Below, piece after piece: positions 1 to 9,342 of a stretch of 64,000 bases of DNA. Positions within the stretch are counted from its first letter, which is position 1. Every line of letters begins with the position of its first letter. A model generated the notes under the pieces. It did not search any database. It saw only the letters and a list, made by a program, of their open reading frames with translations, and was not told where the DNA came from. Source of the stretch: Cyclobacteriaceae bacterium (GTDB lineage: Bacteria > Bacteroidota > Bacteroidia > Cytophagales > Cyclobacteriaceae). The DNA lies in NCBI GenBank assembly GCA_028285445.1, contig JANQPQ010000056.1, positions 1 to 64,000 of the forward strand, given 5' to 3'. The position numbers and the translations under genes were made by a program.

Positions 1-206
1 GATGAGGTAGCCCCTCCCATCGATGACTTTACCAGCCCCTTATCTTCCAGGCGATACAGAGTTATGTGCACTGCACTTAGATTAACTGCTCGATTCAGCC
101 TTTCTCTCACCTCACTCACAATGGCATTTCCGTAGCACTCTTCCCCTATTATTGCCACCATGGTTAGCACCAACTCCTCAAATTCTCCAAGGTATTCCTT
201 TTTCAT
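1..206 (-). CDS. PadR-family transcriptional regulator, truncated by the window edge
   Basis: The ATG is at 204-206 and the frame stays open to base 1, so about 68 N-terminal residues are visible. They read MKKEYLGEFEELVL, then a winged-helix pattern (YGNAIVSEVRERLNRAVNLSAV, HITLYRLEDKGLVKS), which is the PadR DNA-binding domain. The N terminus resembles the complete PadR genes at 23347-23682 and 57478-57819, both of which lie directly upstream of an FtsX-type permease. By analogy, a permease gene would be expected to the left of the window. That partner is inferred and cannot be seen here. Confidence 0.85.
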   Translation of the reverse strand, partial: MKKEYLGEFEELVLTMVAIIGEECYGNAIVSEVRERLNRAVNLSAVHITLYRLEDKGLVKSSMGGATS

Positions 207-308
207 TTGTATATAAATTGTAAAACAAATGTATCCGAAAGCAAATAGAAATACAAGTGTCCTCATGGAGGACTCTCATCCAAGCCGATCTATGAAAGCG
301 AAGTTTAC

Positions 309-662
309 CTATTCTTCATCTTCGTCTTTGGGAAAGACGTCAGACTTTATTTTGTTTAGTCCGAATAGAAGCAGGCCAAGCCCGGCTGTGATAAAAACAA
401 TAGCCACCACCCTGTAAATCATTAAGTTCTGTTTCTTGGCTGACATGCTATCAACTTTAGCCAGGTTGGTCTTAATCAGTTTCACTTTGGTAGTGTTGCT
501 GCTGGTAGCATCTATCTCGGCGTTGTCAACCTCGATCTGTTGACCCAGATCAATAATTTGTTGTTCCAACTCCCCGATATGCGAGTAATAGAAATAAGAG
601 AATGAAACGAACAGCACCAAGCCTATATTAGTTAACCATTTGTAAAAACTGATTTGATCCAT
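309..662 (-). CDS. small two-TM membrane protein with coiled coil
   Basis: A 117-residue protein with no family I recognise. Hydrophobic segments lie at about residues 9-28 and 86-103. Between them is a polar stretch (about 30-80) rich in E, Q, L and I that looks like a coiled coil (ELEQQIIDLGQQIEVDNAEID). The tail is acidic (FPKDEDEE). The likely topology is an extracytoplasmic coiled-coil loop between two membrane helices. It stands alone on the minus strand, downstream of the peptidase gene at 753-1919 with a gap of about 90 bp, so co-transcription is possible. Function unknown. Confidence 0.7.
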   Translation of the reverse strand: MDQISFYKWLTNIGLVLFVSFSYFYYSHIGELEQQIIDLGQQIEVDNAEIDATSSNTTKVKLIKTNLAKVDSMSAKKQNLMIYRVVAIVFITAGLGLLLFGLNKIKSDVFPKDEDEE

Positions 663-752
663 TTTTGATAGATTTTCGGCCTAAGATACATGCTGGTTCC
701 GTCTAAGGCAAAATCATTAACTACAATCTCGCTTAGGCCCTTAGTGTCACTG

Positions 753-1919
753 TCAAGGTTTCTTAAGCTTGTTATGCTTCCTCAAAATGTCTAAAACCTG
801 CTGCTTTGGAAGAGTCTCAACGGCAGTACCCTCTATTGCAGTAGCTGCGAAAAGGGAGTTAATAATTGCTTCTTCAGTTGCTTCAATCGCCGCAATAAAG
901 AGAGGTGTTACCCAATCGTTGGACAATACTTGCTGATCTAGCAAATCTGGTCCTCCGGAATATGGTACGCGTAATCCGGTGGCGGTTGAAAATGCTATTA
1001 CGTAGTCACCACTTCCATTGGAAGCTATCCCACCTGTTTTACCCAAACCCAACATGGCTCTTTTAGCCAACCGCTTCAGGTTGCGCGCATCAAGTGGTGC
1101 ATCAGTAGCTACCACAATCATACATGAGCCATCCGCATCAATTTGACCTTTCAAAGGATACCGGCCCAACTCCTTGGCTATTGGTGCACCATTAATTTCC
1201 AATACGCCACCATAATTGGTTTGCACCAAGACGCCTACGGTGTATCCACCCACCCCGGCTGGTAATTTTCTTGAAGAAGTACCGATACCTCCCTTATATC
1301 CGAAACAAATTGTCCCCGTTCCAGCCCCAACTGTACCCTCCACAACCGGACCTGTTTTTGCCTCACTAATTGCCCGCCAAACATGTTCCTCACTCACATG
1401 CATACCTCGAATGTCATTAAGACGGCCATCATTTGTTTCACCTACAACTGGGTTCACAGAACGTACGCTTTCATTTCCCTCCTGAGCCAGCACATAGCGC
1501 ATTACCGCTCTGGAAACATCAGGTACTGACAGGGTATTGGTTAATGCAATGGGTGTCTCTAAGTTACCTAGCTCCTCCACCTGACTATAACCGGCTAGTT
1601 TACCAAACCCATTTCCGAGATAGATTGCGGCTGGGACCTTTTGTTGGAAGATATTACCATCGTGGGGTAATATGGCGGTTACCCCGGTGTTGATATTACC
1701 ATCCTGTATCGTAACCTGGCCTACCTTAACACCAGCAACATCAGTAATGGCATTGTTAGGGCCCGTTTTTAAGATTCCGATTTCGATGCCATGATCTCTT
1801 GCACGCTGAGCTACCAAAACCTCTGGCAGCAACAGTGCAATTAAGAGATAGAATTTCAGACCTGGCCAGAAGTTGGAGACCTTTAATGCCTTGATTACGT
1901 TAAATATATCTGTGAACAT
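753..1919 (-). CDS. P1 (S58) family aminopeptidase, DmpA/BapA-like, secreted
   Basis: This matches the S58 family of autoprocessing N-terminal nucleophile aminopeptidases (L-aminopeptidase/D-esterase DmpA, beta-peptidyl aminopeptidases). Visible family features are an early GPNNAITDVAGVKVGQV segment, HDGNIFQQKVPAAIYLGNG, and a C-terminal KTGGIASNGSGDYVIAFST segment whose serine region is the expected self-cleavage and nucleophile site (about residue 303). A start at 1919 gives an N terminus with a hydrophobic stretch ending LLPEVLVAQ, a plausible signal peptide. The frame is open up to an ATG at 1970, but that start would overlap the divergent gene at 1965 and precede the signal sequence. Periplasmic peptide or D-amino-acid peptide hydrolysis is the likely role. 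Substrate unknown. Confidence 0.85.
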   Translation of the reverse strand: MFTDIFNVIKALKVSNFWPGLKFYLLIALLLPEVLVAQRARDHGIEIGILKTGPNNAITDVAGVKVGQVTIQDGNINTGVTAILPHDGNIFQQKVPAAIYLGNGFGKLAGYSQVEELGNLETPIALTNTLSVPDVSRAVMRYVLAQEGNESVRSVNPVVGETNDGRLNDIRGMHVSEEHVWRAISEAKTGPVVEGTVGAGTGTICFGYKGGIGTSSRKLPAGVGGYTVGVLVQTNYGGVLEINGAPIAKELGRYPLKGQIDADGSCMIVVATDAPLDARNLKRLAKRAMLGLGKTGGIASNGSGDYVIAFSTATGLRVPYSGGPDLLDQQVLSNDWVTPLFIAAIEATEEAIINSLFAATAIEGTAVETLPKQQVLDILRKHNKLKKP

Positions 1920-1985
1920 GAGAATTGCTTCAAACTTAACTTTTAGATAATTGAAGATAAGTAAATGCAAAGTATTTTAGCCAAT

Positions 1986-3524
1986 ATGAGAATACTGATT
2001 ACAGGGTTGTTTTGGTTCATTATATCACTGGGCATGATAACCCAAATTGCCAGGGCCCAATCGCCACAGGTTGCTGCTGAATTCCCATATGACAAAGATC
2101 TAGATAGGTTCAAAGTTATACCCTTGGGTCAAAATGGTGTGGCCATAATCAACTTGACTGCAATTGAGACTCAACCTGGCAAGATGGCCTTTATGGTATC
2201 CTCACTTGATACTTCTCTCAAAAGCAAGTGGATAACGCAGGTGCCTTTTATAAGAGGTGACAAACTATTGGAGGTTAAAACTTCCCAGGGAAGAATAATT
2301 CTCTTCTTTCAAAATGAGGAGAAGACAACCCAGCGGCTAATCTCTATCCACGAAAACAATGGTGTGTACGAGACGGCACAGTTTAACACAGTTGACCCTC
2401 TGGTGTTCTCGGATATAGAAGTAGCTAATAACAACTTCATCATCTCCGGCCTTCTAAATAAACATGGTGTATTACTATCCTATCGCATTGGAGACGAGCG
2501 ATATAAAAGCCTGCCAAGTAGCTTTAGCTCGTTTGTTTATGGCATTGAACAAATTCAGTTTAGCCAGGAGCAAAATGTACTGAGCTACCTGATGAGAATT
2601 AAGAACAACAAAAGATACACCTATGTAATCAGGAGGCTTGGCCTGGAAACAGATCGTTTTGAAGACGTGCTACTGCCAAATGCCCGTTATAACCTCGGAG
2701 GTGCTGAAGTAAAATACACGGCTGATAAGGCATTGGTAGTGGCTCAGTATTACCGAACTGATATTACCAATTCAGAGGGTATTTACATAGCCACTTTCGA
2801 TGGAACGAATGTCGCCACTGTGTCAAGTCCATGGAATGAAATCCTGGGAAATGCCCAAATTGTAGAAGCTGATAATTTCGATCAGAAATTTGAGGCACTT
2901 GACAGTAAAAAATTGGGATTCGACCTGGTTTTACTGGAGGAGCCCAACATCTATGAAGATAAGGTACTGATTACCCTGGAAGTGTTCAGGAAAAGGTTTC
3001 GATCAAGAAATGTTACCGAACGGGAATTTGAAAAAGAAAGACGTTTGGCTGAGTTAAATGGACGGGACCCCAGCCGATTTTTCCTTACCTCACCTGACGG
3101 CGTGGGATTATCAAATTTCTACAGTAACACGGAGCTGCTGGAAGCCAGGTATATGGATTTTGCGCTTAGTAGGCTCGTTTCAGATGGCCTGGAGTATAGT
3201 TTTACCAGCAATCTTGAATTTGATGCTGATTTGGCGATAAAGGAAGTGGTGTCAGTACACTTCCCGGCCCAAACCAATAGCGGAGTAGTAAATGGTCGTA
3301 ACACGTCTACTGAATCATCCGAGGTCTGTTACTATTTCAGTCATCAAATTGCTTGTGTCCAAAGGCAAGGTCAAACCTATATGCTGGGGGTTGATAATAT
3401 AAGCTTCGAGTTGGTAGAACAATTTAACTACAGCCATGATGGGTCTTATTTGTTGGCCGGCCCGGCGCTCACACAAGGCAAGTTTCGTATCGAGTACAAG
3501 CCTGCAGTAGTCAATTCCCCTTAA
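1986..3524 (+). CDS. secreted hypothetical protein (~512 aa)
   Basis: An ATG at 1986 gives a clear signal peptide (MRILITGLFWFIISLGMITQ, then cleavage near ARAQ). A start seven codons upstream at 1965 is also open. The mature part is a long beta-rich sequence without a catalytic motif I recognise. It alternates hydrophobic strands and has phrases such as LDTSLKSKWITQVPF and GIYIATFDG that resemble propeller-like secreted proteins of Bacteroidota, but no repeat is regular enough to assign. It is divergent from the S58 peptidase. Its stop overlaps the end of the convergent gene at 3511 by 14 bp. Function unknown. Confidence 0.75.
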   Translation: MRILITGLFWFIISLGMITQIARAQSPQVAAEFPYDKDLDRFKVIPLGQNGVAIINLTAIETQPGKMAFMVSSLDTSLKSKWITQVPFIRGDKLLEVKTSQGRIILFFQNEEKTTQRLISIHENNGVYETAQFNTVDPLVFSDIEVANNNFIISGLLNKHGVLLSYRIGDERYKSLPSSFSSFVYGIEQIQFSQEQNVLSYLMRIKNNKRYTYVIRRLGLETDRFEDVLLPNARYNLGGAEVKYTADKALVVAQYYRTDITNSEGIYIATFDGTNVATVSSPWNEILGNAQIVEADNFDQKFEALDSKKLGFDLVLLEEPNIYEDKVLITLEVFRKRFRSRNVTEREFEKERRLAELNGRDPSRFFLTSPDGVGLSNFYSNTELLEARYMDFALSRLVSDGLEYSFTSNLEFDADLAIKEVVSVHFPAQTNSGVVNGRNTSTESSEVCYYFSHQIACVQRQGQTYMLGVDNISFELVEQFNYSHDGSYLLAGPALTQGKFRIEYKPAVVNSP

Positions 3525-5211
3525 TCAGCTCTTTAAAAATCGGCTTCAGTTTTTCATCGTTTAGCAAGGGTGGCGCATCCATTTGAACTTTACCCTGTTT
3601 ATTATAGATAAGACTATACGGCATAGAATTGTTGAAAAACTTTCTAACGGTTTTGTTATTCATACCTAAATCCAGGCGCAAGTGTTTAGCAAAGCGGATA
3701 TCCAGACCATAGGCGTGTTTGAAGTACTCCCAGTCGGTCGCAGATTCTTCAATTCCAACAAACACCAGATGCATTTTACCCTTTCGCAGCATTCTTCTGA
3801 TGTAATTCATTGGCTGAAGTTCATAAAAGTTCGGGTATCCCCATTTGGCCCATGCTACTACATATAGCGGTTTGCCTTCCAGGGCTTTAATCAAATCTAC
3901 ATACTGCTGATTGGCTGTGATGGAGATGCCCCCTCTATCCAGTGTATTGTAACTTTCAAATTGCTTACGAAGAGAGAGGTCTTTGGACAAGTCGTTGATT
4001 ATCTTCTTCTCTACCGGCGTAGCTTTCAGCACAGTATAGTCTTCCCAGAATGTTGAATCGTAATCAATATCCCGCAAATCCTGCGCCGTTGGCTCCCCGC
4101 CCTGGAACATTTCGGAATTTACGTCTTGAATGTTGTTAACCATCAACTCAATGTGTGAAGTATGATCCCAGCCTCCAGATGCGTTGAAGAGAGAATCATA
4201 CTGACGTTGATAAGCCTCCAGATCTGTAATTAATCGTTCGGCATAATACCTATCATCCAGCTTCCTGTAAAATATTCTCTTCGTTAACAATTGCCTGGTA
4301 GTATCCCGATTATTAATCTCTAGTTTTTCCTCGCTAAGCTCAATTCTGTGAAAAGCAAAAGAACGAGCATCTATGAACATTCGGCCATCAAATGAAAGAC
4401 GTTTAGCCGCAGAGCCCTCTTCTTTTCTTGTGAAGCCCACCTCATAAACTGTCTCCCCATCCAGTTCCGTAGTATCTGAGAGGAAGAACTCTATGTTGTT
4501 GAATTCAGACCTTAAATAATTATTGTATGTGTATGATGTTAAATCATTTATAATCAAATAATTAAGAGAAACTGGCGGGTGAGTCAATTTTGTAGATTCA
4601 GTAAAATCAAAGCTCCTTCGAAGCTGATTAACCCTAAACGCCAGTCTTTCCTCCGGAATTTTGTGGTATTCGCCATAGCCTTTTTTGTCAAAGACATCAA
4701 TTGCGGCCTCCACCAACCTAACGTACTGAGAATCCTCAGTACAATAATGCCTGTAAAAGGTGTTTAGCAGGTTGGGGTTTCGAATGTAATTGGCAGGCAC
4801 CCGACGAAGAGCTTTTGCTACCAATCTGGCTGCCTGACGGTGGTCTTTCTTAGCGTACCTCCTCGCTCCAATTATTACGTTCTCAAGCTGCGTGGAAGAA
4901 GGCAACAGGGTTATGGTAAGTTTTTGACTGGGATTTATCTCATCGGTGGAAATAGATCGGGATTGATAGCCAATGGAGGATATTTTCAACTCAAACCCCT
5001 TGCCGTATTTCACATTCAGCTTTAGCTCAAACTCACCAGTGAGGTTGGTGGAAGTTCCATAGGCAAAACCCAGTAAGGCAATATGAGCATAGGGAATTGG
5101 TTGGCCCTGAGGGGTTACCAATTGGCCATGAATTGTAAAAGTCTTAGATTCTTGAGTAAATCCAGGTACTGCGGAAGACAACAGCAGTAACACGGCAATC
5201 ACACCTCTCAC
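3511..5211 (-). CDS. carboxypeptidase-regulatory-like domain protein with a cysteine-less thioredoxin-like C terminus
   Basis: A 566-residue secreted protein with a signal peptide (MRGVIAVLLLLSSAVPGFTQ). Residues about 24-105 match the CarboxypepD_reg-like fold common in Bacteroidota outer-membrane proteins (FTIHGQLVTPQGQPIPYAHI, GEFELKL, ISSIGYQSRS). The middle is an uncharacterised alpha/beta region. The last 120 or so residues have a thioredoxin-like layout: a strand ending VVAWAKWGYPNFYEL where WASWCPPC is usual, an HLVFVGIEES strand, then NNSMPYSLIYNKQGKV with the cis-proline and IDkdG-like turn. Both active-site cysteines are missing. The protein is probably envelope located and not a redox enzyme; a binding role is an inference. 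Confidence 0.75.
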   Translation of the reverse strand: MRGVIAVLLLLSSAVPGFTQESKTFTIHGQLVTPQGQPIPYAHIALLGFAYGTSTNLTGEFELKLNVKYGKGFELKISSIGYQSRSISTDEINPSQKLTITLLPSSTQLENVIIGARRYAKKDHRQAARLVAKALRRVPANYIRNPNLLNTFYRHYCTEDSQYVRLVEAAIDVFDKKGYGEYHKIPEERLAFRVNQLRRSFDFTESTKLTHPPVSLNYLIINDLTSYTYNNYLRSEFNNIEFFLSDTTELDGETVYEVGFTRKEEGSAAKRLSFDGRMFIDARSFAFHRIELSEEKLEINNRDTTRQLLTKRIFYRKLDDRYYAERLITDLEAYQRQYDSLFNASGGWDHTSHIELMVNNIQDVNSEMFQGGEPTAQDLRDIDYDSTFWEDYTVLKATPVEKKIINDLSKDLSLRKQFESYNTLDRGGISITANQQYVDLIKALEGKPLYVVAWAKWGYPNFYELQPMNYIRRMLRKGKMHLVFVGIEESATDWEYFKHAYGLDIRFAKHLRLDLGMNNKTVRKFFNNSMPYSLIYNKQGKVQMDAPPLLNDEKLKPIFKELIKGN

Positions 5212-5262
5212 ACCATCTGCATTTATATCCTAGACACCTATAAATCTCGATAAGTTGGGAAG

Positions 5263-6024
5263 CTACTGTGCATACCAATCGCGAAGCCTAACCTCAACAT
5301 CTTTACTTTCAGCCTCAACCAACTGCTTGAATTTATTGGTATCGCTAAAACTTCCCCCACCGCCCCTATAGTGAAATGGATAAACCACACGAGGCTTAAA
5401 ATCCAACACCGCACTTGCCGCCTGAGTTACGTCCATTGTGTATGGCAAATTCATACAAACAAATGCGATATCAATATCTCGCAGTGCACGCATCTCAGGA
5501 ATGTCTTCGGTATCGCCAGAGATATAGATTCTGGTACCATCCACTGTGATGATGTACCCATTACCCCTACCCTTTGGATGACGTGAATCGGCAGTTTCGG
5601 GAAGGTTATACATCGGAATTGCCTCCACCAAAATTCCTTTAACTTCCATTTCCTCTCCATTGGCAATTACGATTGCATTCGTTTTTAAGCCATCGGAAAG
5701 TCTATCATAAACTGCCTTCGGAACTATAAGTTTAGAATTATCAAGATCCAATGCCGCTAAGGTCTTGGCATTATGGTGGTCGCCATGTATATCTGTAATA
5801 AATACGAGATCTGGCGTTGGAATTCCTTCGAACGCCTCCGCCCCCCCATAGGGATCTACGTATATCACCATGTCATTCCAGGCTATTGCCAAAGTACCAT
5901 GCAGAATCGGATGGATTGTTAACTCTGATTTAGCGGTTTTGCGAATGTCACCAGTCAGAGATTGAGCCAGTACCTGTCCGCTAAAACAGGTAACTAGTAG
6001 TATCCAAATATTTATTTTTTTCAT
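5263..6024 (-). CDS. secreted MBL-fold metallo-hydrolase
   Basis: A 253-residue protein with a signal peptide (MKKINIWILLVTCFSGQVLA) followed by a metallo-beta-lactamase fold of the UlaG-like branch. Visible motifs are HGTLAIAWNDMVIYVDPYG, the metal-binding loop FITDIHGDHHN, YIISGDTEDIPE with the bridging aspartate, and a late PFHYRGGG histidine. These are consistent with a dinuclear metal hydrolase. The family includes lactonases and phosphodiesterases and the substrate cannot be read from sequence. It is encoded 51 bp upstream of the carboxypeptidase-regulatory-domain gene and may be co-transcribed with it. Export to the periplasm is inferred from the leader. Confidence 0.85.
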   Translation of the reverse strand: MKKINIWILLVTCFSGQVLAQSLTGDIRKTAKSELTIHPILHGTLAIAWNDMVIYVDPYGGAEAFEGIPTPDLVFITDIHGDHHNAKTLAALDLDNSKLIVPKAVYDRLSDGLKTNAIVIANGEEMEVKGILVEAIPMYNLPETADSRHPKGRGNGYIITVDGTRIYISGDTEDIPEMRALRDIDIAFVCMNLPYTMDVTQAASAVLDFKPRVVYPFHYRGGGGSFSDTNKFKQLVEAESKDVEVRLRDWYAQ

Positions 6025-6149
6025 TTCAGGGTCCGAAACACTCCATTTAACGGAGTTTGCCGATTGTCATATTAAGAAATCCTTGTATGAAGTAATTTCG
6101 TAATAATTGATAATTTCAAAAAACCATTTGCGGAACAAATTAAGATGCC

Positions 6150-6749
6150 ATGCATAATTGTGCTCATGTATTATCCCTGGCTTTAGTGCTCACAGTATTT
6201 TCTTCTGAAATTAAAGCCCAATCCTCAGGTACTGAAGAAGTAATCTTGGTCACCATCCAAGCGGCTCCCGAAAGCGAGCGTGAAGGAGCCACTGTACTGG
6301 GCTACGACGCCGATGGTAAGATCGTTACTCTTCGAAAGGGCACTAATTCTACGATTTGTCTTGCCAGTGACCCGAGTAAGAAACAGTTCAGTGCCGCTTG
6401 CTATCATAAGGATCTTGAGCCATTTATGGCCCGTGGCAGGCAGCTAAAAGCCGAAGGCAAGGGATTTCAAGAGGTTTTTGATATTAGAGAAGCGGAAGCA
6501 AAAGCAGGCACGTTAAAAATGCCAGATCAACCAACCACATTGCATATCCTCTATGGTGGCGAAGGTAAGTACGACCCCGATACCAAGACGGTAGTTGGAG
6601 CAAACATTCGCTATGTAGTATATATTCCCTTTGCCACTGCTGAATCTACTGGGCTACCTACCAGGCCTATTGTGGCCGGCGGCCCCTGGATTATGGACCC
6701 AGGCACACACCGGGCCCATATTATGATCACTCCACCAAAATCAAACTAA
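6150..6749 (+). CDS. secreted hypothetical protein with conserved-looking cysteine pair
   Basis: A 199-residue protein with a signal peptide (MHNCAHVLSLALVLTVFSSE, cleavage near IKAQ). The mature part contains a cysteine pair in TNSTICLASDPSKKQFSAAC, followed by YHKDLEPFMARGRQL and a C-terminal part ending with GGPWIMDPGTHRAHIMI. I do not recognise a named family. The stop codon overlaps the stop of the convergent cyclase gene (shared CTAA at 6746-6749). Role unknown. Confidence 0.75.
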   Translation: MHNCAHVLSLALVLTVFSSEIKAQSSGTEEVILVTIQAAPESEREGATVLGYDADGKIVTLRKGTNSTICLASDPSKKQFSAACYHKDLEPFMARGRQLKAEGKGFQEVFDIREAEAKAGTLKMPDQPTTLHILYGGEGKYDPDTKTVVGANIRYVVYIPFATAESTGLPTRPIVAGGPWIMDPGTHRAHIMITPPKSN

Positions 6750-7834
6750 GCGGGTACTTGCTCAACGGCAAATATCTCGATTGGCTCTTTCTTACCTTTC
6801 AGCATTTCCTGACCCATTTTCGAGATGCGAAACCCAGGAAGATCCTTTAGAATAGTAAAAAGCGCACCTGATATCAGTAGCTTCTGGCCAAAGTCATTGC
6901 ATTTAGATTGGATTCTGGCAGCGGTATTTATGGTATCACCATGATGAGCTATTTCCCTTTTTATTTCTCCCACTTCAGCTGTGGTGACTAACCCGGAATT
7001 AATACCGGCTTTAAACTGTGGTTCCACACCATATTCAGCTAAATAATAATCCCTCCTTTCCTCGAGAGCCCGGCTAAATCTCCAGTAGGCTTTCACTGAT
7101 TTTATGATGTTCTCATCAGTAGTACCATGCCAGCTCAGCACGGCTTCATCTCCTACATATTGATACACCTGCGCTCCAAACTCCTCAACGACAGCTAGAT
7201 CATAAAAGCAATCTTGTAGCAAGGCGCTGTACCGTATATGGCCAATATCTTCTGCGATGGCTGTTGAAGACTTTAAATCAAGAAACATGAAGATCCTTTC
7301 CTCAATCCTTGGCTTATAAAACTTACCCGTTAGCAACTTTGCCAGATTGCCAGGACCTAGCAACAGATTGATCTGCCTTACGGTTGCTACCACGAAGTTT
7401 ACCAGAATGGAATAAACGTATAACACATGTACCGTGGGGTTATCGATAAAAGCTTTAAAGCTTACTCCTTCCAGCGCCAGGAATTTTAGAAAATACTGGT
7501 AGATCACAAAAAAGATTATTGTAATTACAATTGTGTGCAGCACTAGTACCAATAGCAGTAATCTTCGTAGGGGAATACGTTTGATAAGGTAATTATCAAG
7601 CAGCGTATCAACCGTCCCGAAGAGAACACCCGCTATACCAACAAATATGGAAGTGATTACAATTCGATCGGGAATGGTAAGGTTCGAGGCCATTTCGGGC
7701 GGGGGTGCGCCATACTCCCTAAGTAAAGTCCATAGCATCATGGCAAATAGCCAAGAGGCCATGTAAGCCAGTACCGTTTGCAAATAGGATCGGGTTTTAA
7801 TGCTTAAAGCCATACGCAATACAGGCAATTTCAA
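6746..7834 (-). CDS. membrane class III adenylate/guanylate cyclase
   Basis: A 362-residue protein. The N-terminal half has about four membrane segments (about 20-38, 57-80, 91-120, 133-153). The C-terminal half is a class III nucleotide cyclase domain starting near residue 180. Catalytic residues are visible: the metal aspartates D186 (FLDLKSST) and D229 (YVGDEAV), and transition-state residues N303 and R307 in GDTINTAARIQ. The domain therefore looks active. Whether it makes cAMP or cGMP cannot be read. Layout and length match the integral-membrane cyclases common in Cytophagales. It is divergent from the V4R/kinase operon across a 329-bp gap. Confidence 0.88.
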   Translation of the reverse strand: MKLPVLRMALSIKTRSYLQTVLAYMASWLFAMMLWTLLREYGAPPPEMASNLTIPDRIVITSIFVGIAGVLFGTVDTLLDNYLIKRIPLRRLLLLVLVLHTIVITIIFFVIYQYFLKFLALEGVSFKAFIDNPTVHVLYVYSILVNFVVATVRQINLLLGPGNLAKLLTGKFYKPRIEERIFMFLDLKSSTAIAEDIGHIRYSALLQDCFYDLAVVEEFGAQVYQYVGDEAVLSWHGTTDENIIKSVKAYWRFSRALEERRDYYLAEYGVEPQFKAGINSGLVTTAEVGEIKREIAHHGDTINTAARIQSKCNDFGQKLLISGALFTILKDLPGFRISKMGQEMLKGKKEPIEIFAVEQVPA

Positions 7835-8163
7835 TCATCAATCTAAGAATATTTGGAGTTAGTCACAGCCAGGCTCACCCAATAAATCCAAACCTGGGTC
7901 GCTAGTAATGTATATTCCTAATTTTTATGGATTGCCAAAGCTGGGAGCAGTTTCGGCCTTGGCAACCAACAATGCATAAAACACCGCTTTGATATGTAAG
8001 GGAGCCTATTTGGGCCGAAGCAACTATTATTGAACTGTACAAATCTTCAATAGTATAAGAAGCAATATGTTTCAATATTCGTTGTAATAATTTTATATAT
8101 TTTAAGATTTATTTAATATAAAAAGAAGTAGAGATGTTTTAGCTTTGCCACAATATTCCAGAT
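7835..8163. other. intergenic region between cyclase and V4R operon
   Basis: This 329-bp divergent region has no open frame of note. The right half (about 8080-8130) is very AT-rich, as expected for a Bacteroidota promoter. A weak match to the TTTG/TAnnTTTG type sits at about 8082-8110 (TTG, then TAAGATTT) with spacing slightly off consensus. A short inverted repeat, TGCCAA/TTGGCA, lies near 7931-7965. Nothing here is strong enough to call a specific regulatory element. Confidence 0.3.
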
Positions 8164-9342
8164 ATGCTTCACAATAAACTCGCATTAAAGTACGACCCTT
8201 CCACATTTCGACGAAGAATTGGTGAAAAGGAGGTAATTATTCATTGCCATCATTACAACGCAAGGCTACAGGGAACAATAGAAAGCGCGGGCCAAATAGA
8301 TGGTCAGCACATTATTCGATCCTCAGCCGAATCGGTGTTCTCGGAGTATTTAGCAGGCTTATTAGACAAAGAATACAGTAATGAAGAGAAATGGCAAGCC
8401 GCGGAAATGCTATACTCACATCTGGGTTTTGGTAAACTGGATATGAGCAACATTGAATCCGGAGTAGTCACAGCATCCACATCTCATTTTGTTGAAGGCT
8501 GGAAAGCTGGATTCCAGGAACGTGAAGAGCCCGTATGTACTTTTACAGAAGGCTACATACAAGGGGCTATGCTTACCATCGAGGGCAAAACGGTAAACGT
8601 CCGGGAAACTGATTGTATGATTACCGGCTCCTCTCAATGTCGGTTCGAGATTACTGAAGGCCGTAGTACTCCGTCTATACAAAATCCAAAAATGCAGTCG
8701 TCATTTCTGGCTAAAACCAGTGCCGAATTTGAGAGGTCACCAAATATTGATGAGCAGCAAATTATTGATGCGTTGGTTGCTATGCCAATCTATGGAAATG
8801 AAGAAGGTCTTATCCCGGCTTTTAATGTGTACCTGGGCAACATGCCAGCCGACTTTTACAACTTAGTCTCAATCATGTTCATAGAAGAAATGGCCAAAAT
8901 CAATATGGAGATTGCAGCCAAGAAGCTTCTCACCTACTGTGGCGAAATTTGTGGTTTGCATACTTTCCGAGGAATTATGAACTCAGCAGAATGGGACGGC
9001 CTCATTGCCCCCATGGTAAGGGAACCCAGAGATAATCTCTTTGGTATAATTACCGTAAGTAACGGATTAGGTTGGGGGAATTGGCACGTAAAAGATCATC
9101 AGGAGGCTACATCGTTGACCCTGGAATCACTTAATGGTTATGAGGCCCTGGGGTTTAGGGATTATAGAGGCTCCTCTGATGCCTCAAAATGCTACATGCT
9201 CACTGGAGTATCTTCCGGAATAATGGAGTTACTCTATACCGAAGGCACCATTGAAGATCGTTTTGGCACTTTTCACGCCAAGGAAACGTCTTGCATAACC
9301 AATGGTGCAGAGTCGTGTATATTCCAAGTTACCAAGGTATGA
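8164..9342 (+). CDS. tandem V4R-domain protein, probable small-molecule sensor
   Basis: A 392-residue soluble protein with an internal duplication. Each half ends with a V4R (4-vinyl reductase) signature: VRETDCMITGSSQCRFEIT near residue 160 and KETSCITNGAESCIFQVTK at the C terminus, both with a C-x7-C spacing. V4R domains are ligand-binding modules related to BchJ and to the sensor domain of XylR/DmpR-type activators. The N terminus has a histidine-rich motif, HCHHYNARLQGTIE. No catalytic or DNA-binding domain is present. The last four bases form ATGA with the start of the next gene, and a PAS histidine kinase follows, so it is probably the sensory input of that kinase. The ligand is unknown. 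Confidence 0.8.
   Translation: MLHNKLALKYDPSTFRRRIGEKEVIIHCHHYNARLQGTIESAGQIDGQHIIRSSAESVFSEYLAGLLDKEYSNEEKWQAAEMLYSHLGFGKLDMSNIESGVVTASTSHFVEGWKAGFQEREEPVCTFTEGYIQGAMLTIEGKTVNVRETDCMITGSSQCRFEITEGRSTPSIQNPKMQSSFLAKTSAEFERSPNIDEQQIIDALVAMPIYGNEEGLIPAFNVYLGNMPADFYNLVSIMFIEEMAKINMEIAAKKLLTYCGEICGLHTFRGIMNSAEWDGLIAPMVREPRDNLFGIITVSNGLGWGNWHVKDHQEATSLTLESLNGYEALGFRDYRGSSDASKCYMLTGVSSGIMELLYTEGTIEDRFGTFHAKETSCITNGAESCIFQVTKV

Noticed and set aside
229-417. A 62-codon plus-strand frame overlapping the small coiled-coil membrane protein gene.
   Set aside because: It runs opposite to a better supported gene with membrane segments and has serine-rich antisense composition.
7931-8020. Inverted repeats TGCCAA/TTGGCA and TTCGGCC/GGGCCGAA in the gap before the V4R operon.
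   Set aside because: Short arms with long loops, no T-run and no second copy; not enough for a regulatory or RNA call.
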